A stretch of DNA of 64,000 nt from Mycolicibacterium neoaurum VKM Ac-1815D (lineage in GTDB: Bacteria > Actinomycetota > Actinomycetes > Mycobacteriales > Mycobacteriaceae). Position 1 is the stretch's first letter. Every line of letters starts with the position of its first letter. Both the position numbers and the translations under genes were made by a program. The DNA lies in contig NC_023036.2 of NCBI RefSeq assembly GCF_000317305.3, forward strand, positions 3,224,001 to 3,288,000. The letters run 5' to 3'. Of this stretch, positions 8,699-16,917 are shown piece after piece. The notes below the pieces were generated by a model. The model was not told where the DNA came from and made no database searches. It saw only the letters and a program-made list of their open reading frames with translations.

Positions 8699-9997
8699 AT
8701 GTCGATCGCGGTCCGTCGCAACGGAACACCCCCGCGCACCGTCGACCGCGCCGAGGTGGATCTGGGGTCCTGGGGATTCTGGCGCGGCGACGACGATTTC
8801 CGCGATGGCGCGTTCGCCACCCTGCGGCACCGCGACCCGATCTCCTTCCACCGACCGGTCACGGCCGAAGGTGTCGATGCCGGGGCCGGACACTGGGCGC
8901 TGACCCGTTACGACGACGTGCACTATGCCAGCAGGCACCCGGAGATCTTCAGTTCGAGTCCCAACATCACCATCGGGGACCAAACCCCGGAACTGGCCGA
9001 GTACTTCGGCTCCATGATCGCCATGGATGATCCGCGTCACGGTCGACTGCGCAACATCGTGCGCAGCGCCTTCACCCCGCGGGTCCTGGTCAGGGTGGAG
9101 GAATCGGTTCGCGAGCGCGCCCGCGACCTGGTTTCCGCGATGGTCGCCGGTCATCGCGATGGGTGCGCGGATCTGGTCTCGGCGCTGGCAGGTCCGCTGC
9201 CGCTGCAGGTGATCTGCGACATGATGGGTATCGCCGAGGAGGATCACGATCGGATATTCCATTGGACCAATGTGATTTTGGGCTTCGGCGATCCGGATCT
9301 GACCGCCGACTTCGACGAGTTCGCCAGGGTGGCAATCGATATCGGTGCCTACGCCACCGCGTTGGCCGAAGACCGCCGTGCGCGTCCGCGCGATGACCTG
9401 ACCACCGCCCTCATCTCGGCCGAACTGGACGGTGAACGGCTGACGTCGGCGGAGGTGGCTTCCTTTTTCATCCTCCTCGTGGTGGCCGGTAACGAAACCA
9501 CCCGCAACGCCATCAGCCATGGTGTGGTCGCGTTGAGCAGGCATCCCGAGCAGCGCGACCTGTGGTGGTCGGACTACGACCGGATCGCGCCGACCGCCGT
9601 CGAGGAAATCGTGCGGTGGGCATCGCCGGTGGCCTACATGCGGCGCACCCTGACCCGCGATATCGAGCTCGGTGGTGTCGCCATGACCGCAGGTGACAAG
9701 GTCACCATGTGGTACGGCTCGGCCAATCGCGATGAGACCCGGTTCCCCGACCCGTGGCGATTCGACGTGCTGCGCTCCCCCAACCCTCATCTCGGGTTCG
9801 GCGGTGGCGGCGCCCATTTCTGTCTGGGCGCGAACCTGGCCCGCCGTGAGATCACGGTGACGTTCGAGGAGTTGCACCGCCAGGTCCCCGATCTGCTGGC
9901 CGACGCCGAACCGGACCGCCTTCTCTCGCCGTTCATCCACGGGATCAAGCGGCTGCCGGTGCGCTGGACGCCCGGCGCGGCCCGCGACATCGGCTGA
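8699..9997 (+). CDS. cyp124: Cytochrome P450 CYP124
   Basis: 432 residues. The I-helix oxygen-binding motif AGNETTRN, the ExxR motif (EEIVR) and the haem loop FGGGGAHFCLG (Cys375) are all present. Long stretches match M. tuberculosis CYP124 (DQTPELAEYFGSM, ICDMMGI, HWTNVILGFGDPDL). CYP124 omega-hydroxylates methyl-branched lipids and the cholesterol side chain. The ATG at 8699 follows GAGG and aligns with the known N-terminus. The stop codon abuts the stop of the convergent ligase gene (no spacer), so no terminator separates them. Confidence 0.92.
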   Translation: MSIAVRRNGTPPRTVDRAEVDLGSWGFWRGDDDFRDGAFATLRHRDPISFHRPVTAEGVDAGAGHWALTRYDDVHYASRHPEIFSSSPNITIGDQTPELAEYFGSMIAMDDPRHGRLRNIVRSAFTPRVLVRVEESVRERARDLVSAMVAGHRDGCADLVSALAGPLPLQVICDMMGIAEEDHDRIFHWTNVILGFGDPDLTADFDEFARVAIDIGAYATALAEDRRARPRDDLTTALISAELDGERLTSAEVASFFILLVVAGNETTRNAISHGVVALSRHPEQRDLWWSDYDRIAPTAVEEIVRWASPVAYMRRTLTRDIELGGVAMTAGDKVTMWYGSANRDETRFPDPWRFDVLRSPNPHLGFGGGGAHFCLGANLARREITVTFEELHRQVPDLLADAEPDRLLSPFIHGIKRLPVRWTPGAARDIG

Positions 9998-11350
9998 TCA
10001 GGATGCGCCCAGGTAGCGGCGACGTTCCCAGTCGGTGACCTGTCCCGAGTAGGCAGCCCACTCGGAGCGTGCGATCGTGGCGAAGTCGGCAACCGAATCC
10101 CGGCCCAGGATCTCGGCGATGGTGTCGTCCTGGGTGGTCAGGGCCACCGCCACCGCGAGCGAATCCGGCAACGGCGTGCCCGATCCGTACAGATTGCCGG
10201 CCAGGGCCGGTTCGGGCCGGCGCCCTGCCTCGATACCGGCCACCACGGCCGCCAGTGCCGAGGCGACCAACCAGTACGGGTTGGCATCCGAACCACCGGT
10301 GCGCAGCTCGATACGGGTCGCCCGCGGGTCCTGGTCCAGAAGCGAACGCACAGCGGCACTTCGGTTGTCACGGCTCCAGGTGACCGTCGCCGGCGCGAAG
10401 GAGTCCGGCACGAAACGGCGGTAGGCGTTGACCGAATGTGCACCGAACAGCGTGATCGAGGGCAGGTGCTCCAGCAGACCGGCGATGGCGAACTGGGCGA
10501 GGTCGTTCTCGGTGCCGTCCACCTCGGCGAAAGCCGGTTCCTCCTCCCGCCAGAGCGAGATGTGCAGGTGCGCAGAACTTCCGGAATGTTCGGTGAAGGG
10601 CTTGGCCATGAAGCTGGCGAGCGTGCCGTGCCTGCGTGCCACCTCCTTGGCGGCATACTTCAACCGCGCGCTGTCGTCGGCGGCCTCCAGCGCATCGGTG
10701 TAGACCAGGTTCGCCTCGACCTGTCCCGGTCCGTACTCGCTCTGGATTCCTTCCAGTCGGGTGAACGCACCGAGGGTGTCGTAGAGGTCGGACAACACCG
10801 GATCCAGCGCGTTGGCGTTCTCCAGCGAGTAGGCGTGGATGTCATCCTGCAGGGCGGTGCCGTCCGGATTCAACAGATAGAACTCCAACTCGACGCCCAC
10901 CTTGGCGGTATAGCCCAGTGCGGCAAGGCGATCGAGCACCCGCCGCAGCACGGCCCGTGGATCCAACAGCGACGGTGTGCGGTCGTGGGTGACGATATCG
11001 GAGACGACATGCCCGACGCCCGGCCGCCACGGCAACTCGCGCAGGGTCGACAAATCGGGCACGGCGTACACATCGGGATAACCGCCTGCCCAGTTGGTCA
11101 GCCGCAGCCCGTCGACGACGGTGCCGTCGGCGTTCCAGCCCAGCGAGGCCTCGCAGAACGCGAATCCGCTCCCCTGCGCTCGGTCCAGGAACTGCGCGGC
11201 CGGGATCCGTTTACCCTGAGCATGTCCCAGCGGATCGCTCCAGGCCACTTCGATCTCGGTCAGTGAGCCGTCGGCAAGGCGCTCGGACACCGCGCGCACG
11301 GGCTCCTCGGTCGCGGTGTCGGAATTTGTGGTGTCGGCGGCGAGGGTCAT
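9998..11350 (-). CDS. Glutamine-synthetase-family ligase (possible gamma-glutamyl-amine synthetase)
   Basis: 450 residues. It has the GS beta-grasp domain and catalytic domain: metal ligands in VGVELEFYL and SEYGPGQVEAN, then SSAHLHISLW and the NRSAAVR loop. It lacks the adenylylation loop of GlnA1, and its sequence is closer to the GlnA4/gamma-glutamylpolyamine synthetase branch than to biosynthetic enzymes. The start overlaps the stop of the APC permease by four bases (ATGA), so the permease likely imports the amine or amino acid that this enzyme glutamylates for catabolism. The substrate is not identifiable. Confidence 0.75.
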   Translation of the reverse strand: MTLAADTTNSDTATEEPVRAVSERLADGSLTEIEVAWSDPLGHAQGKRIPAAQFLDRAQGSGFAFCEASLGWNADGTVVDGLRLTNWAGGYPDVYAVPDLSTLRELPWRPGVGHVVSDIVTHDRTPSLLDPRAVLRRVLDRLAALGYTAKVGVELEFYLLNPDGTALQDDIHAYSLENANALDPVLSDLYDTLGAFTRLEGIQSEYGPGQVEANLVYTDALEAADDSARLKYAAKEVARRHGTLASFMAKPFTEHSGSSAHLHISLWREEEPAFAEVDGTENDLAQFAIAGLLEHLPSITLFGAHSVNAYRRFVPDSFAPATVTWSRDNRSAAVRSLLDQDPRATRIELRTGGSDANPYWLVASALAAVVAGIEAGRRPEPALAGNLYGSGTPLPDSLAVAVALTTQDDTIAEILGRDSVADFATIARSEWAAYSGQVTDWERRRYLGAS

Positions 11351-12798
11351 GAGTGCACCACCGGGGTCACCTCGGCGGCACCCGCCACCCGCCGGGCAAT
11401 GACCACCCCGACGACAAAGGACACGATCAGAAGGCCGACAATGCCCCACCCCAACGCATTCGAGGTGGCCAGGCCCTCCAGATTGGTGAGGATCAACGCC
11501 AGGGTGAGACCGAGTCCGACGAGTCCCGATGCCGGCGCGATGCGTACCCGCCACTGTGAGTACCCGCGGCGGTCACGTGCGAAGAACACCAGCACCGCGA
11601 CGCTGGTGGCGATCAGCAGGACCACGAATCCCACCGTGGTGGTGGCCGCGAACCACGTGTAGAACTGCGTCACCGGATCCAGGCCGAACACGACGGCCGC
11701 CGCGATACCGACCGCGACGACGCCGGAGATCCACAGCGACGCCTTGTGTGGTGAACCATGCACCGAGTGCGCGACCCCGAGTGCGTCGGGCAACACCCGG
11801 TGCTGGGACAGCGCGAACACGTAGCGCGATGCCACGTTGTGGAAGGCCAGGATGCAGGCGAACAGACTGGTGAAGTACAGCACGGTGATGATGTCGTTGC
11901 CTGCGGTGCGGATATAGGTCTGGGCGATGTCGGCGAGGAAGGTGCCACCGGAATCGGTGGCCTGGGCGACGGCGCGATCATCACCCCATGCCGAGATCAG
12001 CGCCCAGCTGCTGACGGCGTAGAAGGTACCGATGAGGATCAGCGCGGCGTAGGTGGCGCGCGGAATGGTGCGCTGCGGGTCCCTGGCTTCGTCGCGGAAG
12101 ACCGCGGTGGCCTCGAAACCTATGTAGCTGAGCATCGCGAAGAGCAGCCCGATACCGAGCGAGCCGGAGAACACGGTGGCGGGGTTGACCGCGCCGGTCG
12201 ACAGTCCGTCATCCCCTCCGCCGCGGAGCACGATCACCAGGTCGAGCACGCCGATGACCGCGATCTCGGCGGTCAGCAACACGCCAAGCACCCGACTGGA
12301 CAACTCGATGTTGCGGTAGCCCAGATAGGTTGTCACCGCGAATGCTACCGCCGCGACGGCCCACCAGGGGATCTCGGCCCCGCCGAACAATGTGATGACA
12401 CCGACGCCGGCGGGCCCCAGCAGACCGTACACCCCGGCCTCCAGGGCCACGTAGCTGACCAACGCGACGAAGCCGAACCCGATGCCGACCGAGAATCCCA
12501 GGGAGTGACGGATATAGGAGAAGAAGGCCCCGGCATCGTCGACGAACGGGGTCAACGCGGTGAAGCCCACCGCGAAAAGCAGCAGGATCACCGTCGAGAC
12601 GAGGAACGTCGCCGGGAATCCGGCTCCATTGCCGTTGGCGATACCCAGCGGAAAGACACCACCGACCACCCCGAGGGGTGCGGCGGCGGCGACCACCATG
12701 AAGACGATGGAGGCCACCCCGAGCTTGCCCCGCAACCTCCGGTCGGGGCTTTTGGCCGGGTCGCTCAGTTGCCCGGCTACAGCGGTGATCTCGGACAT
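11347..12798 (-). CDS. APC-superfamily amino acid/polyamine permease
   Basis: 483 residues with about 12 transmembrane segments. The first helix carries a small-residue turn (AAAAPLGVVGG) typical of APC carriers, where the unwound helix binds the substrate amine and carboxylate. It is the first gene of a two-gene operon with the glutamine-synthetase-like ligase. It faces the MetQ-like gene across 168 bases, which probably hold both promoters. The exact substrate (amino acid, polyamine or amine) is unknown. Confidence 0.85.
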   Translation of the reverse strand: MSEITAVAGQLSDPAKSPDRRLRGKLGVASIVFMVVAAAAPLGVVGGVFPLGIANGNGAGFPATFLVSTVILLLFAVGFTALTPFVDDAGAFFSYIRHSLGFSVGIGFGFVALVSYVALEAGVYGLLGPAGVGVITLFGGAEIPWWAVAAVAFAVTTYLGYRNIELSSRVLGVLLTAEIAVIGVLDLVIVLRGGGDDGLSTGAVNPATVFSGSLGIGLLFAMLSYIGFEATAVFRDEARDPQRTIPRATYAALILIGTFYAVSSWALISAWGDDRAVAQATDSGGTFLADIAQTYIRTAGNDIITVLYFTSLFACILAFHNVASRYVFALSQHRVLPDALGVAHSVHGSPHKASLWISGVVAVGIAAAVVFGLDPVTQFYTWFAATTTVGFVVLLIATSVAVLVFFARDRRGYSQWRVRIAPASGLVGLGLTLALILTNLEGLATSNALGWGIVGLLIVSFVVGVVIARRVAGAAEVTPVVHS

Positions 12799-12966
12799 GG
12801 TGCACCAATCCTTCTCGGCCCTGCGATGACTGTTGGCCAGAACCTAGGCCGCCATCGAACGCACGAGAACCGCTGCGGTCATCGTGCGCCGAAGTCCGTA
12901 ACATGGCGGCACATTCGCCTCGGCTGCCACCTTGCACGCTGTGCGGTCTTCAGTACGCTGGCGACC

Positions 12967-13722
12967 ATGTCGACCAGTTCGGTGCGATCGGTCAGCACGA
13001 AAGGGCTTCGGCCACTGCGGGTCGGCGCGTCGCCGGTCCCGCACGCCGAGATCTTGGAGAGTGTCCGCACAACGCTGGCCGAGTCCCAGATCGATCTGCA
13101 GGTGATCGTGTTCGACAGTTTCGACGAGCCCAACGACTGGCTGGCCGCAGGCCGATTGCACGCCAACTACTTTCAGTACCTGCCCTTCCTGGAGCAGTTC
13201 AACAGGGCCGCCGGGACCGCGCTGACCCCGGTGGTCGCGGTCCACATCGAGCCGTTCGGGTTGTACTCCAGCCGGGTGACCAGCCTGGCGACCATTCCCG
13301 ATTACGCGGAAGTGGCGTTGCCTGCCGACGCGGTGAATGCCGACCGCTCACTGATGATGCTCGATCGGCTCGGCCTGCTGGACTGTCGGCCCGACGCGGG
13401 GCAGTTGGCCACCACCACCGACGTGTGGGCCAACCCGCGCCGGCTGGTGTTCAAGGAACTGACCAGCTGGACGATGGCCTCGGCTCTCGACGATTTCGAC
13501 GCGGTGTTCCTCTTCGGCAACCAGGCGATGGAACGCAACGTACACACCGACACCGCCCTGCACTGCGATCGCGGTGACCCCGTCTACGCCGAGTATCTGG
13601 TGACCGAGCATGCCGGACAACGCAACCCAGATGTCGCGACGTTGGCAGCGGCGCTCACCGGGCCGCAGACCAGAATGTTCATCGAGACGACGTACTCGGG
13701 TCAGGTCATCCCCGCGTTCTGA
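12967..13722 (+). CDS. MetQ/NlpA-family substrate-binding-like protein without a signal peptide
   Basis: 251 residues. LRVGASPVPHAEILE is the N-terminal hallmark of the NlpA/MetQ methionine-binding lipoproteins, followed by FDSFDEPNDWL, ANYFQYLPFL and IPNDYAEV-like strands (IPDYAEVALPAD). Unlike ordinary MetQ, the domain starts at about residue 16 with no hydrophobic leader and no lipobox Cys. No MetN or MetI gene is adjacent. It is divergent from the APC permease. It may be a cytoplasmic or regulatory amino-acid-binding protein; that is inference. Confidence 0.75.
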   Translation: MSTSSVRSVSTKGLRPLRVGASPVPHAEILESVRTTLAESQIDLQVIVFDSFDEPNDWLAAGRLHANYFQYLPFLEQFNRAAGTALTPVVAVHIEPFGLYSSRVTSLATIPDYAEVALPADAVNADRSLMMLDRLGLLDCRPDAGQLATTTDVWANPRRLVFKELTSWTMASALDDFDAVFLFGNQAMERNVHTDTALHCDRGDPVYAEYLVTEHAGQRNPDVATLAAALTGPQTRMFIETTYSGQVIPAF

Positions 13723-13782
13723 GTTGCGCTCACGGCGCTCCAAACCCTGCCGGGCACCCGGATCCTGGGGCACCATGCAGCG

Positions 13783-14313
13783 ATGTACCAATCGGGAGCA
13801 GGTACGTCGTCGCTGACTCCGCATCCGGTGCAGGTCGTCCTCATCCTGGACGTGCCGCCGGGCTTCACCGAACTTCCGCTGCGCACAGCTCAATTGGCCG
13901 ATGAGTACGGCAGCGTGATTGCCCGCTCGATACCCGGGGTACACGCCCGACCGGCCGTCATCACCTCCGCAGACCGCGCAGGTGGGCCCACCCGCGAGAC
14001 CGGCGGCGTGCGGATCCACCCTTCGCGGCGTTCGGTCATTGTCGACGGTCACGCACTGCATCTGAGCTATCGGGAGCTCGAACTGCTCCTTTACCTCGCC
14101 GAACACCCGCACCGCACGGTATCCCGCCAGGAGTTGATGGAACAGCTGTGGGATGACCGGCCGGCAGCCGGGCGCACCGTCGACACCCATGTTCGCCGGC
14201 TGCGGGTCAAACTCGGCCGCCATGCCCGCGTGATCACCACGATCCGCGGCGGCGGCTATCGGTTCGACATGGGCGCCGATGTGCACTACCTGCGCGACGG
14301 CGCTACAGGATGA
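13783..14313 (+). CDS. Winged-helix (OmpR/PhoB-type DNA-binding) protein without a receiver domain
   Basis: 176 residues. The C-terminal half (about 75-170) is a trans_reg_C winged helix: LSYRELELLLYLAEHP, VSRQELMEQLW, RTVDTHVRRLRVKLG and IRGGGYRF. The N-terminal 70 residues lack the phospho-acceptor Asp arrangement of a receiver. It follows the MetQ-like gene by 60 bases in the same direction, so the two may be cotranscribed. Its 3' end overlaps the convergent secreted-protein gene by 11 bases. Confidence 0.8.
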   Translation: MYQSGAGTSSLTPHPVQVVLILDVPPGFTELPLRTAQLADEYGSVIARSIPGVHARPAVITSADRAGGPTRETGGVRIHPSRRSVIVDGHALHLSYRELELLLYLAEHPHRTVSRQELMEQLWDDRPAAGRTVDTHVRRLRVKLGRHARVITTIRGGGYRFDMGADVHYLRDGATG

Positions 14314-14695
14314 CCGTGGTCGGGCCGACGGTACTGCAATAGGTCACCGGCGGGCTGCCTGCGTTCGCGCACACCCGGCCACTCACGATGTATCCGGCAC
14401 CAGGGGTGTACGGGCTGAACCTGACCTCGGCGGTGCCGGGGCCCTCGGATTGCACGCACAGCGGGGCCACCGGGCTGCCTGCCTGCTGTAGGCATGCCAC
14501 CTGCAGTTGTGGAACCGCACGGTTGCACGCTCCCGGACTCACCGATGCGACGACGGCACGCACCCCGGCGTCCTGCACCACCGTGGGCGGCTGCAGGGTG
14601 ACCGCGCAACCTTGTTCGGGGGCCGCGGTCGCCGATCCCGCGCCGAGCAGTGCCGCCACACTCACCATCGGTACCGCCAGCACAAGCCGTCTCAT
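14303..14695 (-). CDS. Small secreted protein of unknown function
   Basis: 130 residues. A Sec signal peptide is clear: MRRLVLAV, a hydrophobic core and cleavage near SATA|APEQGC. The mature part of about 105 residues has six cysteines, suggesting disulphides after export. The start is placed at MRRLV because the upstream six codons add nothing to the leader. I recognise no domain. Confidence 0.65.
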   Translation of the reverse strand: MRRLVLAVPMVSVAALLGAGSATAAPEQGCAVTLQPPTVVQDAGVRAVVASVSPGACNRAVPQLQVACLQQAGSPVAPLCVQSEGPGTAEVRFSPYTPGAGYIVSGRVCANAGSPPVTYCSTVGPTTVIL

Positions 14696-14738
14696 GCCCA
14701 GATCGTAGGACACGGTGCCTGCGGGCCGTCGCGTTTGG

Positions 14739-15845
14739 TCACCGTCGGGCCAACACGTCCAACATGCCCGCCGCCGAACGGGGCCAGGTGAACTGCTCGG
14801 CCCGGCGCCGGGCGCAGCGTCTGCGGGTCGTCTCGGGTCGGCTGATCACCGAGGCGACGGCACGGGCGATGGCCCGCGGATCGTTGTCCGCGGCGGCGCC
14901 GCTGTCGGCGGTGAGGATCTCGGCAAGGGCCGAGGTGCGTGAGACCACTGCCGGTGTGCCGCAGGCCAGCGCCTCAAGGGCGGCCAGGCCGAAGGTTTCG
15001 TGCGGCCCAGGCGCCAACGCGACATCGGCCGAGGCGAGGATGGCGGCCACCGTGTCGCGGTCACCGATGTAACCGGTGAAGTCGACCGGCAGACCGGCGG
15101 CCTTACGCTCCAGCCGCGACCGCAGTGGGCCTTCCCCGACGACGACGAGTCGCGCGTCCACACCCGAGTCACGCAGGGCCGCAACGGTGTCGATGCTGCG
15201 ATGGGCGTGCTTCTCCACCGAGAGCCTGCCGCAGTGCACCAGCAGGGTCTGCTCCGGGCGCGCCCATCGGCCGCGCAGCTGCAGACAGCGGTAACGCGGG
15301 TGGAACTGGTCGAGATCCACGCCCAGCGGCACGGTCGCCACGTTTACCGCTCCGATCCTCTCGAACTCCGCACGTGCGAAACCCGTCGTACAGACCACCG
15401 CGTCATAGTTGCGGGCGGTACGTCGGTTGGCCGCATCGGCAATCGTGCGGGCCGCGCGGCGCGGCAGGATCTGCCCGAGCAGCCGGTCGAGTCGCTCGTG
15501 CGAGATCATGACGGTGGCCACCCCGTTGCGCCGACCCCAGGGTCCGAGCGAGCGGAGCGTCAGACGATCGGAGACCTCCAGCGCGTCGGGTTGCAATTCC
15601 TCGAGCAGGGCGGTCACCGGTCCGGGCAGCACGGCCCGGTAGCCGCCGGTGAACGGGATGCGGCGCGCCGGCAGGGACAACCGCGTGACACCGGAGGGCA
15701 GCACCTGCCGACCTGCACCGTCGCCCGGCACCACGAGTAGGACATCGTGGCCGGCGGCGCTGTATTCGGCGCCGAGCCGATCGACGGCGGTGCGCAGTCC
15801 GCCCGAGCGCGGACCGTAGAAGTTGGCGACCTGGACGACCCTCAT
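14739..15845 (-). CDS. mgtA: GDP-mannose-dependent alpha-mannosyltransferase MgtA
   Basis: 368 residues, GT4 family (GT-B fold). VVQVANFYGPRSGGLRTAV opens the acceptor domain. The donor site shows HCGRLSVEKH, VVGEGPLRSRLE and the E-x7-E motif in PHETFGLAALEALACGTP. The pattern closely follows M. tuberculosis MgtA/PimB (Rv0557), which mannosylates a glucuronosyl-diacylglycerol to make lipomannan-like glycolipids at the inner membrane. The start is the ATG at 15845; the extra upstream codons lack family similarity. Confidence 0.87.
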   Translation of the reverse strand: MRVVQVANFYGPRSGGLRTAVDRLGAEYSAAGHDVLLVVPGDGAGRQVLPSGVTRLSLPARRIPFTGGYRAVLPGPVTALLEELQPDALEVSDRLTLRSLGPWGRRNGVATVMISHERLDRLLGQILPRRAARTIADAANRRTARNYDAVVCTTGFARAEFERIGAVNVATVPLGVDLDQFHPRYRCLQLRGRWARPEQTLLVHCGRLSVEKHAHRSIDTVAALRDSGVDARLVVVGEGPLRSRLERKAAGLPVDFTGYIGDRDTVAAILASADVALAPGPHETFGLAALEALACGTPAVVSRTSALAEILTADSGAAADNDPRAIARAVASVISRPETTRRRCARRRAEQFTWPRSAAGMLDVLARR

Positions 15846-15928
15846 GGGCCATGAGTAGCCGCGATCTGTGTTCGGGTGGTCACGCGCCGCCGACACCGAC
15901 GTGAACTGCCGGTGAATGCGCTTGCGAC

Positions 15929-16825
15929 TCAGCCGACGTGGGTCGACAGCCAGGCCAGTGCGCGTTGCCAGGCGTCCTCGGCGGCCCGCGGGTCGTACCG
16001 ATCGCCGGTGTCGTTGAAGAACGCGTGGTTGGCGCCCTGCTCGATGACCAGCTCGTGCACCAGCCCGGCGCGGTCCAGCGCCGCGGCGGCCACCGGTTCG
16101 GTGGCGTTCACCCGTTGATCGAGCTCACCGTAGAAGCCGAGCACGGCAACGTTTTTCGAGCCGGCGAAGTCCGGATCATCGGGCGCCGGGCCGTAGAACG
16201 GGAAGGCGGCCGACAGCTCGGGCGCTCCCGACGCCAGCAGGCGCCACACCAGCCCGCCGCCCATACAGAAGCCGATGGCCGCCACCCGCTTGCCCGGAGT
16301 CCGCGCCTGCACCTCGGCGATCCCGGACTTCAGGTCGGCCACCATGTGTTCGGGCGGACGGTTGCCCAGCGCGGCGGTGGCCTCGGCCGGATCGGCGAAG
16401 GCGGCGGTGCCGCCCTCGGCCGACAGCAGGTCGATGGCCAGGCTTGAGTAGCCGGCTCCGGCCAGTCGGCCGGCCACCGAGCGCACCCAGTCGGTGAGCC
16501 CCTTGTTCTCGTGGATGACCAGAATCGCCCCGCGCGGATCGGGTGCCTCGGCCCATGCGCCCCGCAGCTCCCCGGCCGGCCCCTGCCAGCTGACGGGGGC
16601 CGTCGGACGGGCGGCGTCCATCCCCGGCGGCGTGGAACCGGTCGTCTCCGTGCTGGTCGCGGTCACATCCTTCTTGGCGTCCCCGCAGGCAGTGATGAGC
16701 GCGGTGGCCGCGGCCGTCCCGACCCCGAGCAGGGCGAGTCGACGCAAGGCCTCCCGTCGCGACAGCAGGCCGTCGACGTGATCGGTGGCGATCTCTTCGG
16801 CGATATAGCGCTGCAGTGGCGTCAT
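15929..16825 (-). CDS. Dienelactone-hydrolase-family protein with a Tat-type lipoprotein leader
   Basis: 298 residues. After about 35 charged residues comes SRREALRRLALLG (twin arginine in a Tat-like context), a hydrophobic stretch and a lipobox LITAC, so it is probably exported folded and lipid-anchored. The alpha/beta-hydrolase domain has the DLH nucleophile Cys in IGFCMGGG, Asp in ELDQRV and His in GANHAFFN. DLH enzymes open lactones from aromatic degradation; the substrate of secreted members is unknown. It is divergent from the D-aminoacylase gene. Confidence 0.8.
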   Translation of the reverse strand: MTPLQRYIAEEIATDHVDGLLSRREALRRLALLGVGTAAATALITACGDAKKDVTATSTETTGSTPPGMDAARPTAPVSWQGPAGELRGAWAEAPDPRGAILVIHENKGLTDWVRSVAGRLAGAGYSSLAIDLLSAEGGTAAFADPAEATAALGNRPPEHMVADLKSGIAEVQARTPGKRVAAIGFCMGGGLVWRLLASGAPELSAAFPFYGPAPDDPDFAGSKNVAVLGFYGELDQRVNATEPVAAAALDRAGLVHELVIEQGANHAFFNDTGDRYDPRAAEDAWQRALAWLSTHVG

Positions 16826-16917
16826 GGTGTCGAGTATGCGCGCCCGCAGTAGACACCTTTGCAAATCTGTTCACAATTCTCGTTGACACCCGTCGGCGCC
16901 ACTGTTCTGATGACGGG

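Noticed and set aside
11758..12966. Long in-frame extension upstream of the MetQ-like start
   Set aside because: It runs antisense through the APC permease and is shadow-like; the MetQ hallmark follows the ATG at 12967 closely.
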